A stretch of 64,000 nt of DNA, taken from positions 77,543,958 to 77,607,957 of the forward strand of contig JAYGXS010000001.1 in assembly GCA_036362985.1 (NCBI GenBank). Reading direction: 5' to 3'. The stretch comes from Ligula intestinalis (lineage: Eukaryota; Platyhelminthes; Cestoda; Diphyllobothriidea; Diphyllobothriidae). The notes below the pieces were generated by a model. It made no database searches. It was not told the origin of the DNA and worked only from the letters and a program-made list of their open reading frames with translations. The position numbers and the translations under genes were made by a program. Of the stretch, positions 46,546-58,166 are shown piece after piece; within the stretch, counting starts at the first letter, position 1, and every line of letters starts with the position of its first letter.

Positions 46546-47335
46546 AGGGAGTCAGCGCCTTCTAATCCCCAGTCCACTTATCAGCCACTTCACACACAAC
46601 ACACACTGGACTGGTGATGTGTCCGGTAAATGTATCAGTCGGTATTGCTAAAAAGCAAACAAACTGGAGTTGAGAGTTGTAAAGCAGGTTGGATAGAAGA
46701 AGAAGAAAAAAAGCACAAGAAAAAGAAAAATAAGAGAAAATGAGAACGAAAACGTAATTTACCTGCCAGTGGAGGTTTATTTTGGGGCGCTAAAAGCTTT
46801 CGGTGGGGGGACTCGTGGTTGTGCCAAAAGCTGACTTAAGAGAGTAACTGTTGCCATTATGACTGTGGCTTGCGGTAATACTAGCGCTAATGCCAATAAG
46901 ACTGATAGTACTGCAAATGATAACTAGTAGCAAATAAAAAGGCTGATATTTTTAAAGAGGTAAGCCTGAATTACTCTTGATATCAGTAATACTCCAATAC
47001 TAGTGTTGCAAGTAATGCTTATACTAGAGATCATACTAAGTAGTACTAGTACATAAGACATCGCAATACAAATATCTTTAATATAGATTTTTAACAGGCA
47101 AATAAAAGGAAACAGTATCTAACTCACGTGTGGTTGGAATCCCCCGGCTTGAAGCCACCTGCATGCTTGAAGGCGGATGCGTATCTTTGGGATGGCGAGG
47201 TGATGATCGGTCCATCCGCGGATCGGTTTAAATTAGTGGGAACGTTTGTGGCTGATCGTTTACATGCGTAGGTAACTAACGCTAAGAGAGTTGACAGCAC
47301 ACTATAGGTGCTGGGGATTATTGTGGACGAGACTT
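46546..47335. other. unassigned AT-rich stretch
   Basis: A purine-rich run at 46690-46740. No gene seen. Confidence 0.35.
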
Positions 47336-47905
47336 AGGTGATGAGAATGCTAATGAAGAGCGGCATAATGAAGTGGCATAGTACCGCCTGTGGCCCAATA
47401 GGCCCATGCGATGGGTGAGTGTGCGTGAACAGTGCGGGCAATGAAGGTGAATGCTGCGACTGTATGTCGGGGCTCCAGGCACTGTTTCCCCGGTCTCTGT
47501 GTGATGGATTCGCAAGTGACCGACCAAGCCGATGTGTTATGTGAATTTTCGAGTGCAGTAAGCACAAGATAAATCGGTGGGTGTTATGGTTGCAGAGATG
47601 GTGTTGATGGAGTTGGTGGTGGTAATGCCAGTTAAAGGAGTTGGGCTGGAGCTGGTGGTGGGTGTGTAGAATATGCTGGGTGTGCAGAAATCATGGTGAG
47701 TGCCACTGCCGTGCATGCGCATTTGGCCTAGTTGGCCCACACGATGAGAAAATGCATGACGTTACTCAGCTAAATGAAAGCGGTGGTCTCTGCTGTGTGT
47801 TGGTGCTCCAGGCACTGGCTCCTCAGTCTCTGTGCGATGGATTTCCAGGTGACCGACCAGGAAGATGCGTGAGGTGTATGTGCCATTGCAGGGACGGCAG
47901 AGTTA
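47318..47905 (-). pseudogene. C2H2 zinc-finger relic, repeated finger pairs
   Basis: The - strand, with one in-frame stop and a frame change, reads NGTYTSRIFLVGHLEIH, then AFSHRVGQLGQMRMH, a Thr/Ser/Pro linker, CAYCTRKFTSHIGLVGHLRIH and CPHCSRTLTHRMGLLGHRR. These are C2H2 fingers in two pairs with a repeated VPGAPTYSR-type linker. Some Cys and His ligands are lost. Similar finger pairs occur as repeat-associated proteins in flatworm genomes, so retroelement origin is likely but not shown here. Confidence 0.7.
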
Positions 47906-49245
47906 AGCTTTAAAGTGATAGAGGACATAGTTAGCGGCTCCGCACTCTTCACCTTCTCCCGGTGCTTCGAAGACTAAACGGGATCTGGTGTAAGCTGCAA
48001 GCCAAAATACCACCTAATTTAGTCTTAAGTGACAATACACTTTGCGTGGGTACTACTGTACTATCTACCCTCGCTCACTCATAGTAGGTGTGAAGACAGG
48101 CCCAAGGAGGCCGAGACTGATACGGCTACTACTGTTTTTACTACTACTGACAATCAATATAGCCGAGTCTTAGTAGTATCAGTCCCCCTAGAGCTAGGGC
48201 TTATATCCCCTTGGTCTCAACAAGAAGTGTGACTCTGGGTTTTACTATTTCGGGTAAGTACATGCTTGGGGTCCTGAGCACAGCAGCATATGCCTTGGTT
48301 TCCGCACTCTCAACCCTATCCAATTAACTTTGTAAGTTTCTACTAGGTACGGACTAAGCTACTGCTGCTATAGGTAACTGCCTATGCTAAAAGTGCTAAT
48401 TTCTAGCAATCATGCTTAGAAAGGCCATTAGATAGTATACTACAGTAGTCGCCGTTTATTAAGCCCAGCCACGTATTAAGCCCAAGTCAGCATGGGACGG
48501 AATTTTACATAGAAAAATCCGCCAGCTAATAAGCCCAGTCGCCAGCTATAAAGCCCAGTTTGCCAACAGGATACAGTGAAATTCTCATCTATCTGCGTGC
48601 GCAACTGGTTACGTGTCGCAAATAACTTTTTGTTTTTGTTATTACGTAAAATACAGACCAACAGCATTCTTTTCTTATGCATAACCAAGCTGTACACATA
48701 ATACAGTACGTAGGTAATGTATAGTGCCTATCCTGCGTTTGCTAATCAAGAACTAGGACTCCCGGTTATTGCGCCTGCCGCTTATTAAGCCCAATTTGGT
48801 CTGGGCCTGAGGTGGGCTTAATAGCCGGCGACTTCTGTATAAGTGCTGCCTGTGTGTGCTTTTTAAGGAATCGCACCCAGTATGCACTCCCAATCTGTGT
48901 GAGGTAATCTTGATTAGCATTTGGATAGTAATAGCACAAGTCCTACCATGCCCTTATGTCGAGCAATTTTTTGTTAATAAATTAGATTTAGGCCTACTAC
49001 ACTACTAAAATACAGTATCAAATAGGTATAGTAGGACATTCTAAGCCAGTGCAACAGGAATAGGGCAATATAAATGATGCTGGTAATACTAATTATAGTG
49101 GTGATACTAGCACATCAGCGTTTTCCTTGGTTTCCACTATGTCAACTCTATCCATCAATCCGTATACTCCTTTTGTTAATAAGACGTTATTAATTAATTT
49201 CGTAGGTTCTGTTACGTCACAGGTGCTGCAGTAGCCTTTTACGCT
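47905..49245 (+). repeat. diverged ~1.3-kb duplication, copy 2 (MITE-interrupted)
   Basis: The partner of 44515-45845. It is interrupted by the pogo-like MITE at 48443-48837, and sequence either side of the insertion lines up with the uninterrupted copy. Confidence 0.75.
48443..48837. mobile_element. pogo/Tigger-like MITE
   Basis: The ends are CAGTAGTCGCCG and CGGCGACTTCTG; the ~25-bp inverted repeats run in to TTAAGCCCA. A TA dinucleotide lies at each flank (48441-48442, 48838-48839), the target of the Tc1/mariner/pogo superfamily. At 395 bp there is no transposase. The subterminal motif TAAGCCCA or close variants recurs five times in direct orientation and once inverted. Confidence 0.85.
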
Positions 49246-51125
49246 GGTACTACTTCACTATTTATCCTTACTCACAAACAGTAGGTGCTCGGAAATAATT
49301 AAGGTGCCCGAGTCTCGTATTTCCACTACTACAACTACTGTTTATACTGCTGCTTCTAGCGCTGTATGCGAGTGATCGTAGTGTGCAGTCTTAACCTTTT
49401 AAGGGAATATAAGCAATCTCAAGGTTAAAAACGGTCTATGTAATAAGAGCTGAAGATATATCATGCATTTCGGTCGGAACAAAGTGACATTTGTCATTTT
49501 TCAGGCTAATTTTGTTGGAGGTGCTGTGCTTATGCTAATCGTGCTAGTTGTAGTAATCATACTTGCTAAAGTCAGAAATTGGCAAGCTGCAGTGTGGCCT
49601 GTACGTGCATGTAGAAATGTTTAGTCTAGTTGGCAATCATAGCCTAGATGGAAAATTTTGGTAAGCTGAAGGTTTAAAGAAACGTGTTTTTGATAATAGC
49701 TAAAGACCTATCATGCAGTAAGGTCGGAACAAACTGACATCTGCTAAGCAAATCTAACTAAGAGACTGGATTGCGTAAACTAAGATATATATCAGTGTTT
49801 TGACTGAGTAATGAAGTTACAACCAGCTAGATTTTAAGGTAAGCTAGATTATAATCATGTGTACTTAATGAAGCAAATTTACTGCTGCGATTAGGAAAAC
49901 TAGGCTACAATAAAAGGAATAAAAATATCGAGCTTTCGCGCATCCTAGGCCTCATCCGGGCTGATATGTAGGACGCTCGACGAGACTTCACATGCAGTGG
50001 ACAGACAATACTCGCGCCCCTTATCCGGGCGTCCAAAGACGCTGTACTTGCACAACAGCTATATCCGCGTGTTGAGATGAACTGCAATGAGCCGGAAAAC
50101 AAGGTCAAACGATCAGCCGATAAATTTTCTAATCCGGTGCACGCTCAAACGAGACTAGAAGCCAAACTGCACCGACCCAAAATTTGGATGAGAAGTTTTA
50201 TGCGTTAAAGAACGTCTTGGAGACCGTTAGCAACTTCGCACAACTTTGACGTGAACTTACACAGAGATCAGAGGCAACTGTCAGGCGCCAGGTTGCGAAA
50301 CGAAGAGACCCCTTGACACACAAAAACTTCTGGAGTCATTTGTCGGATCTGAGGCAGGCTGTGAATGACTGAACATTTGCTGACAGCCAACCTCACGATG
50401 CCTAGCATGCTCTTTCGCGGTCCACTGCCTTGAAGTTGGGCCAGAAAACTAAGCAAGCAGTTGCCAACTCTCCCTATCTCTGGGGCATGACTGGACGCAG
50501 TCAACGCTACCCGTGACTTCGCCAACGGCAACTGCTGTCTGGGACAGCAGTACGAAGTTCTGTACACAATAACTGTCACCTACAAGTGCATCCTTTCTCT
50601 CTCTTCCTATGACTTGGAATTAAGCACGTTGAGTGCAGTACTCCGCTTATACCTACCGCTTAGACGCTAGAAACACGTGACGACAAAATGCAGGGATGAT
50701 ATCAGCTCCCAGGTTGCGGTTCATTCGGGGAGACCTGGGCACATAATGAATTTCAACGCAGCCGAAATTCTCGAAGATAGGACAATTGCCTGAACTCCGG
50801 ACTTTTTGAGCTAGGATTCACTTCTCAGTCCATTTACAAGTGCAATGACCTACCCCTCGATTTTTGGGAATTAGATAGCCTGAAAATGCAAATAACTCAC
50901 AGGCCAACACTGCCTCCAACCTCAATGTCGGTCGAGCACTTATTATGCAAACACCCAATACTGACGATTAAATTTCATAGGGTAACGAATCGAGGGCCGG
51001 CCGTCGAGCAAGTGGCGCACCAAGGAGCCGTCAATTGTCCCAATGACTGGGTGCCAGTAATACTGTAACCCGTTGTGCAGGAATTAGTCATGTGTGGTGT
51101 TTTCTCGATCACAGGGGATTAAATA
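49246..51125. other. unassigned region with a short direct repeat
   Basis: A ~50-base segment at 49445-49495 recurs at 49690-49745 (ATCATGCA, GGTCGGAACAAA, TGACAT). Otherwise nothing is recognised. Confidence 0.4.
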
Positions 51126-51400
51126 AGATAAATCCTGTCAAGTGCAATCTTTTGGCCCTGGTTCGTTAGGAGAAGAGACGTTATTGGAAGGCCAGAGTGG
51201 AAGAAACAGTATATTCTGTACTGAAGGGAGAATAGGCAGAAGAAACTGACTGTCAGACGACCGCACAGCCGCAAGCCAGCAGACGGCGTCTGAAGTGATG
51301 GCTGCTCGCGAGTCGTCACATGAGGTCGTGTGTGAGTCGGCCTGTGATTAACCGTCCCAGAGGCCGCAGGCAGCAAGCGTTCAAAATTGTGCGTTCGACT
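51126..51400 (+). repeat. ~270-bp repeat family A, copy 4
   Basis: Starts AAATCCTGTCAAGTGCAATC and shares GTATATTCTGTACTGAAG and GTGTGAGTCGGCCT with the other copies. Confidence 0.6.
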
Positions 51401-52739
51401 GAAGCTGGTCACCACAAGCTTTCACATGTGTGCTTCGTGTGGAGCTAGTCACTACCTCTCTGATTATGGGTTTGAGCGTCTCCCCAAACGTCGGTTGGAT
51501 AAAATTCGCGCTTCTTCTTCTACTCAGCTATCTTTCCACTCTTAACGTGGATTTTTCGACTCTGAGACATTAAATGCGAGAAAAGGCAAGAGTTTAATCG
51601 CGCTGAATGGAGTCGATAACAAGTAATTAATGCGCCGAAATCGCCTTCCCACGTCACATTACGTGTGATGTATATTTATGAGCTTGCAAAATTCCATGGA
51701 ACTTTATTACTGCATGCTTTCTGGATATTTTATTATCCAAACATCATGTGAGCCACTTCTCCGACTCGGTTTTGCTTAATGCAACACTGCCCACATGCAA
51801 GGAGAATTCAGCGAAGCACAACTAATTTTTTATTCCGATAGCATAGTGCGAAAGGGAAAATGTTGGCGCCACTGTAATTAAAACTCCTTCGAATTCGCTC
51901 TCATATCGCGCTCCGAGTTCGCGCCGGTTAAAAGAAGCGTGCCATTTTATTGCATGAGGAGGGTGAAAGTAACTTTTTCCAAGCGATTCAAAGAGACGTG
52001 AGAAATGATATTATTAAAGCGCTGCAATGAACGGAAAGGCTTATGAGGGTTCTATGTCATTTTGACAGCCATCGCAATAGGTTCCTCATTTTCAAAAATT
52101 TAATTAACACCCTCTAAAGCGCAGGAACAATAATTAAGTACAGCCATTTTTCAGAAAGCTCAACGACTGCGCTCGAATTGTGCGGAAAATTCTTTTTTTG
52201 GTTTAAATAATGCTCCCTTTTCACGTGCCACAGTCACCAGGGATAGCTATAACCCGTTGAGTAGAAATGTGTCCAACTGGGAATAGCTAGTGTCAGTTTG
52301 CAACTTAAAAGCCACATTAATACTAAGTATTCTCTTTTAGTTTTTCTTAAAGACCATCAAAGCTAAAAAGTACACAACTGCCGTATGGGATTGGCAGCTG
52401 AAGCTGAACTCAGCCGATCTATGAGCCGACTCGTCGATTTAAGAGGTATCATCGAGGAAATTATAAAAACTAGTACTACAAGTTCACATCTTAGAACTAG
52501 AGGAAGCAACGATGGAAGAAGTAGCAGTAGTAGCAGCAGTACTACTATGGCAACATGATCCACTACGATATTTCGGTATGTTTTTGAATAGGGAGGGAAG
52601 AAGTTAGACACTGCTTAAGATAACATTGTATTACGTACACAAAATTAAGAGAACCGGGTGAGACAAGTAAACAGCCAGTCGAAGGCACACGTTCAGCGCC
52701 TACGGAGCCAGTTTTTGAATTTGAAGTTTCAACAGAACG
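51401..52739. other. unassigned region
   Basis: No gene recognised. A short degenerate AGT/AGC trinucleotide run lies near 52515-52545. Confidence 0.35.
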
Positions 52740-53270
52740 AAAGCATCCGCAATCGGAAGTCAGGAAAGACAGAATAGGTTGCAACAGCGTTTTACTGTGC
52801 AAAAAGAACTTTAAAAGATATCTAGCAAGTAAAGGAGAAGGTTGGCCGAGCAGCGGAACAGCTTGTTTATTGTTCTGAGTTTTAAACCTCGCACAACTGT
52901 TCATCGTCAAAGATAACGGCAATACCAAAAAGGGTGACAATTAAAGGTAGTGTAAACAAAACAACTATCAGCGACGCCCGTCTGGAGGTGAATGCGCAGG
53001 GCCCTGCACGTCGGCGCCAAACCAATACATTGATTGATTAATGTATTGATTTGGCGCCGGCGTACAGAGACTTGCGCAGTCACCCACAGACTTGCGTCAC
53101 TGATAATTTATAAGTTTACGCCCCCCATAATGTTCGCCCTTTTGTTGCTGCTGTTAACTCTGACGAAGAATTCCTGTATGAGTTTGTTAGCTCAAAACCA
53201 TAAACGATTGTTTTGGCGCTGAATCAGAATTCTTCTTTTCTCATGCAAACACTTGGAAGGCGAACCTTCG
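52740..53270. repeat. inverted pair of Penelope-type terminal segments
   Basis: The left arm (about 52740-53031, - sense) and right arm (about 53039-53270, + sense) are diverged reverse complements meeting at an 8-base loop. The centre is the near-perfect CGGCGCCAAA...TTTGGCGCCG hairpin at 53012-53060. Each arm has a decayed CUGACGA hairpin similar to the one after the GIY-YIG region at 55430. Confidence 0.6.
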
Positions 53271-54659
53271 CATTTATACGTGAGTACTGTATGTTTAGGC
53301 CAGTTGTGTCAGTCTCTGTACGCCATTTAAATATCTTGACTCCGGGGCGTCTCCTCTGTCGTGTGCAGTCAATCAGTTAAATGGCGCGCATTAATTGGCT
53401 TCGAGCTTACGGGTGCCTCAAGCTGCGAATCGACCGGGAACTTGAGGCGGACAGGACAACACTGGCCCCTAACAGAGATTGACCAAGAGCGTGCGGGGAA
53501 AATTATCACGCGCAAACGAAAGCAGGATGAGCCATCGCAGTAACACTGAGCCCGGGCTGCCACGCCAGTGTCCTCAGTGAGAATGGGGGAAATTCGAAGT
53601 AACAAGAGAAGGGACATGTCTAAGTCGGCCTTCGCGTTGATTGGTCCATTCTTGTAACCATGATTGGCTTAGGACCTGACTGCACGTTGAAATATGGCCG
53701 AGAGGCGCAACGTTACCGCAAGCCCCGCAGTAGGACCACTACAGTAACACAAGCCCGGAAGCGTGCTTTCATGATCGACACGTACACATGAGACACACTT
53801 GCCTCCAAAAAAATCAGATAGAAACTGGACGCAGGCCAACAATAAGGTGGATAGAGGTGCGTTCTGGGCATATATTAACCCAATGAGTTATCATAAGGAA
53901 CTTCGTGCTGCGTATCACCCGTTGTGCTTTGACTCTCAGCTGCTGCGATCCAGTCTGCCGCAAAAAATTAAGTGGCAAATGTGATGAGATGCTAGTTTAC
54001 TACCGTTATTTCTTTGCGTTCGATATTCGAACATCTTGCTATTCGGAAATATTTTAGGTACACTGACCACCCCAGTGATTGGATTTCCATTCAGGAAGAA
54101 CAAGGCGCTCGTATATTCATTCTTACTGACACTAGCTTCCATACTGAATTTCGAGCCTGGGCTATTAGAAAAGTAAACTTCAGTTCATAAGTAGGTGATT
54201 TAAAATCTTAACGGGTTTACTTACAAAATAATTATATCCTTTTTTGCTGGTGATATATGATAACCCCTTCATGCTTCTTGTTTTTTTAGGTTCTTTTGCA
54301 AAAAAGAGCCAAAAAGACGGAAACAGTAATGCCAGAACTAGTTACGGACCTATCCGTCGATGATACCCAGTCTCTGTGTTGTATGAGTAGGCAGTGGATT
54401 AGTGAGATCGGAAGGTGGGCTGTTTTGGGAAGGATTTAAGATCTGTTGCTGTTCTCGTAGAGAGGAGTCACAGTTAAAAATGGTTGTTTGCAATGTTGGT
54501 AACAGACTCTTGAAGTTGAAGTGTCTAAAGCCTTGCGACAACTTTACGCACGGGGACTGACGCCTTCGTAAGAAGCTTGCTAGAGGCCCCCATAAATCAC
54601 TTCATAAAAGCAGATAATTCATACTAAGATTTTTCGTTCATTCGATCAAGTACTCGCAC
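53271..54659. other. unassigned region before Penelope-like element
   Basis: Probably includes more decayed Penelope-like sequence, but no motif can be assigned. Confidence 0.3.
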
Positions 54660-55200
54660 TAGGAATCCAGTTTTCAAGTTCTACGTTACCGGTTGTATGG
54701 CCTAAACTACACGATTTGGCATACACTACCATATAGCAAAGACGTGTCGGAAGCGACCGAGCGTATTGCTGCGGGAATAGGCGTTGGAATCGCACATTGT
54801 CCCAAGGCTACAACGCGCAGCCGGGTCATGAGGATCAAGGATCACCTAAATCCCAGTGAGCAGTCCAGTGAAGTGTATCACATACCATGTCTAAACTGTT
54901 CCGTAAATTACACGGGACAGACTGGACGCATGCTGGGTTCGCGCATACACGAACACAAGTCGGCTGTTCGACGGGGTAGTGAATCTTCGCAAGTGGCCAC
55001 CCACACCTACGAGACGGGTCATAAGTTCAACTTTGCAGCTTCGAGGGTAATTGCTCACGCAAGCAGCAAGACAGGCCGATAACTTATTGAAGTCTTGGCG
55101 TCGGATGGCAACTCAGTTAACTGATGCATCGAGCTGGCGCACTCGTATGTTGCCCTGCGCAGGTACCTCAAGACTCACGGCACTGGCGGTCCTGTCCCCC
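54660..55200 (+). mobile_element. Penelope-like element, 3' part with GIY-YIG domain
   Basis: The + strand reads IWHTLPYSKDVSEATERI, RVMRIKDHLNPSEQS, then the GIY-YIG nuclease (VYHIPCLNCSVNYTGQTGRM, GSRIHEHKSAVRRG, VATHTYETGHKFNF). After a frameshift near 55080 comes EVLASDGNSVNRCIEL in another frame. This order is typical of Penelope-like elements, whose RT is followed by a GIY-YIG endonuclease. The RT itself was not found upstream, so the copy is 5'-truncated. A poly-C run follows at 55196-55214. Confidence 0.85.
54693..55082 (+). pseudogene. GIY-YIG endonuclease of Penelope-like element
   Basis: 129 codons open. The GIY and YIG motifs appear as VYHIP and YTGQTG, followed by the conserved Arg in SRIHEH and the usual HxxxGHxF block. 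The frame breaks at 55080, before the last conserved segment. Confidence 0.85.
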
Positions 55201-55429
55201 CCCCCCCCCCCCCCCTTCCCTATGACTTATGATTGACCCTTTTTTTCCCTATAGAATATTGCTTGTTTTTTTGTTGATGATTTTATTTCTGTTAATATTC
55301 CCACCCACCACGCCGATCTCACCCACTAACGCATACTGAAAAAAAAATCCACAGTAGCGAGTCAAAATTTTGGCTGTTCTGTACGCACGTCAGGACTAGC
55401 CACCTCGTTTGTTGCTGCTTTTCCCTGCT

Positions 55430-55463
55430 CTGACGATGGGTCCCTACAGGAACCCGAAAGCTC
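55430..55463 (+). ncRNA. hammerhead-like hairpin at Penelope-like 3' end (probably inactive)
   Basis: Core CUGACGA, then a stem GGGU.CC/GG.ACCC, then GAAA and a 2-bp AGCU. The core fits the hammerhead consensus apart from the closing U-G pair of stem II. Flanking stem I pairs poorly (two good pairs only). Penelope-like elements are known to carry hammerheads at this place, so this is most likely a decayed one. Confidence 0.4.
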
Positions 55464-56009
55464 AGGCTAATAAAATGATTATTCCAGTGTTTGAAAATTC
55501 TTCTCAAAATAAACTACACCTATCATTTTGTGCGTAGCTGAAAGTAACCTCGTTTATGTGCATTAAGTCCTAGCTAAATTGAATAACCTGTGGGAGGCAA
55601 CCAAGTAAAGATTAACGAACAGAAAATTTCCGTGTTTGGAAGATCAAGAATGTGATGAGTATATTCCTGCAGCGTGTGAAAATTTTAATTAAATTGGACT
55701 GAATTGCAGACCGGTGTGAACAAGCGGAGACGAGTAAATGATTGACGGCTTTGCGTGCGGGTATTGCAACGCTGCCCTCGATGCCTAGCTGTGTATCCGC
55801 AAATGTTGTCGGTCAAAAACTATGTGAACTAGTTCTGTTGTTTTCGCTCTCAGAAGTACGTGACTCAGGTCCTTGCTGAAGGTCAGATATAGGTACTGAT
55901 TCACGTGTTAGAATGTGTGATAAAACACAAAGTGTCAACGTCACAGGATCTAGATACTCTAGGTCAGAGCAGGAAATTGTCGAATATCGCACGGCAATTG
56001 CCGGCAAAT

Positions 56010-56260
56010 TCCTAAACTCGAATGGATACGAATGTTCGCGTTCCAGGTATTTGTATTGGATAAGTAAGGAGGCTGGTCGAGCACCAGAACAGTTTGTTGA
56101 TATTTTTGAGCTTTCGAACTCCTGCAGGAGTCCATCTTAAGAGATAGCAGCAACAAATGGGGACAATTTTAGGGTATACAATCCAATCATTGGTCTGTTT
56201 TGCAATTATTGACGTGACTGCGCAGGGCTATTACGCTGGCGCCAAATCGATATATCGAGT
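56010..56260 (-). repeat. Penelope-type terminal segment, inverted copy
   Basis: The - strand shares GTTGCTGCT, the TCCTGCAGGA hairpin, CGAAAGCTC and GGCGCCAG with the segments at 52740-53270 and 55400-55470. Confidence 0.55.
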
Positions 56261-56479
56261 CCTCGTCTGTGGACTAGGCTTCAATAAATCCACAGCTCGT
56301 CTTGTTTACGGTGTGAGTGTACCGGGTACGATTATCATATATTTTAACGTACTTTAATTTACTGCATTAGGGGTACAATAAATAGTGAGTAATACTGAGA
56401 TACACAGGTCAGTAGCCGTATCTTCGAAACGAAAAACCAGTTAAATTTCGTTCAGTTCGTCAGTGTCGTCGAATACATG

Positions 56480-57130
56480 TGCTATGTACGAGTAATTGAT
56501 GAAATTTGGTGCACTATCGCTTGTACTTGGTCCAGGTAGCTCCTGTTGTTGGATGCATCGGTTTCACGGATTTCACGGATAGCGGCAGCCCATTGGCGAC
56601 GACCGAAAGCGAGCTCCGCACAGATGTCCATCCAGTGTTCGCTCCATTGTTGCAAGCCGTAAACTATTACGAGGTCCATGCGTTCGACTTGACAGTGTTG
56701 AGCCACGTCTTCAGCTGACCGCCATGTTGATATCTTCAGTTTGCACTACGAGAGGGATTCACAACCAATCTGCAGAGGTCCGTCGATGGAATGCGTAAGA
56801 CATCGCCGAACCATTGTAATCGACGATGATAGATGCATAACGCTAGAATCGGACATTTGAAACACCGACGATATAGCTCAACCTTGGAAATTCTATCCTG
56901 CCGGGACTCTCTTGGGAGGTGTCGAAGACACAAACGGTGAAAGACTTCGAGCGGTATAATGTCTACCTTTCTCACTGGCCATGTTTCTTAGGCATATAAC
57001 AACACCGGTCGGCTTTTAACAGCATAACACGTAAGCTGGTGTCTGAGCGAGACTAAATTGGTTCGGCTAGCAGTTTAAATACATTTAGAGACTGCGAGAT
57101 TCGCTTCCTGATGGTTGCTGGAACGCTAGG
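56480..57130 (-). mobile_element. RTE-like 3' fragment
   Basis: The - strand reads FKLLAEPI, VRKVDIIPLEVFHRLCLRHL, YHRRLQWFGDVLRIP, STDLCRLVVNPSRSAN and WAAAIREIRETDASNNRSYL. This equals the C-terminal domain of the RTE element at 38679-41712, so it is a second, 5'-truncated copy of the same family in opposite orientation. Confidence 0.88.
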
Positions 57131-57457
57131 TTGAGCTTTCTACTAAATTAACGAGGGTGAAATCCATCATAGGATTTGGTTGTCTTGCCATTGTGACAGT
57201 TGAAGTAGAGGAACCCTCCCAGACATAGGAGCTAGCGGAAAGCGAAGGAGAAGGTACTTATCCGCTATGGTAGAGGTGCCCATCGATCGCATTACGGAAC
57301 CTCCTCGGCCCATTATGACATAGAGTCGATATCAAACCCTGAAAACAGTCGAACAGCGACTAGTACGACGTGCAGAATCTGCTTGCCGTCAAACAAAAAC
57401 AAAGTTGACCAGACTGATTAATTTCAGGATTGAAGCATTGTTTTCCCGGAAGAAATG

Positions 57458-58166
57458 TGAATAAGGCGATGATCACTAGATTAGCAGAATTTATTGGCGT
57501 CATAAAATTTCGTGACCTCTCATTCAGCTGCAGGCAGTCGCTGCCTATTAATAAGAGAATTAACTGTTCAATTAAGTGCCAGCCTCGAAGGGTGAAACTT
57601 GATAGGTAAAGGGGAATAGAAACAATTAGTCATAAAGGTGGGCGCATGGTGAGGGGTAGAGGAGGGGGGAGGTAATTGTCACAGCATGGCAGTTCATGTT
57701 TATGATAGCCTGAAGGACGTGATTAAAAGGGGGGAGGGGTGGGGGTAGTAGTCAGTCCTAAGGATAACGCAAAGGCGTAAGCCGGAATGAGTTAATCGAT
57801 CGTGACCACGGCAATGCGAGGTTGATCACATGATCCAGCTGCTTACAGTTCTGGTTTTCTTTGTATTGCAACGGCCTCCGCAAAACGTAGATGCCCGGTC
57901 GTCGCCCAAAGTACGACCTTAAATACAGTCATTTGGTCGACTGTATGGCCAGCGTCCACTAAGTTTCCTCTACACCTCATCATGCGCCCACATCGATGAC
58001 TAATTGTTTCTCTTATCTTTTACCTATCAATTTTCACCCTTCGAGACTGACACTTAATTGGACAGTTCTCTTTTTTATAGGTAGCGACCGCCTGCAGCTG
58101 AATGACAATGCACGAACTTTTATGACGTCATTAAATTCTGCTAATCTAATGATCTTCGCCTTGTTC
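57458..58166. mobile_element. long inverted repeat element, ~200-bp arms
   Basis: The left arm (57458-57663) and right arm (57966-58166) are reverse complements through GATTAGCAGAATTTA, TTCAGCTGCAGGC, CTCGAAGGGTGAAA and AATTAGTCAT. The spacer is about 300 bases and G-rich at its start. No transposase is seen, and it is not the same family as 30827 or 62347. Confidence 0.8.
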
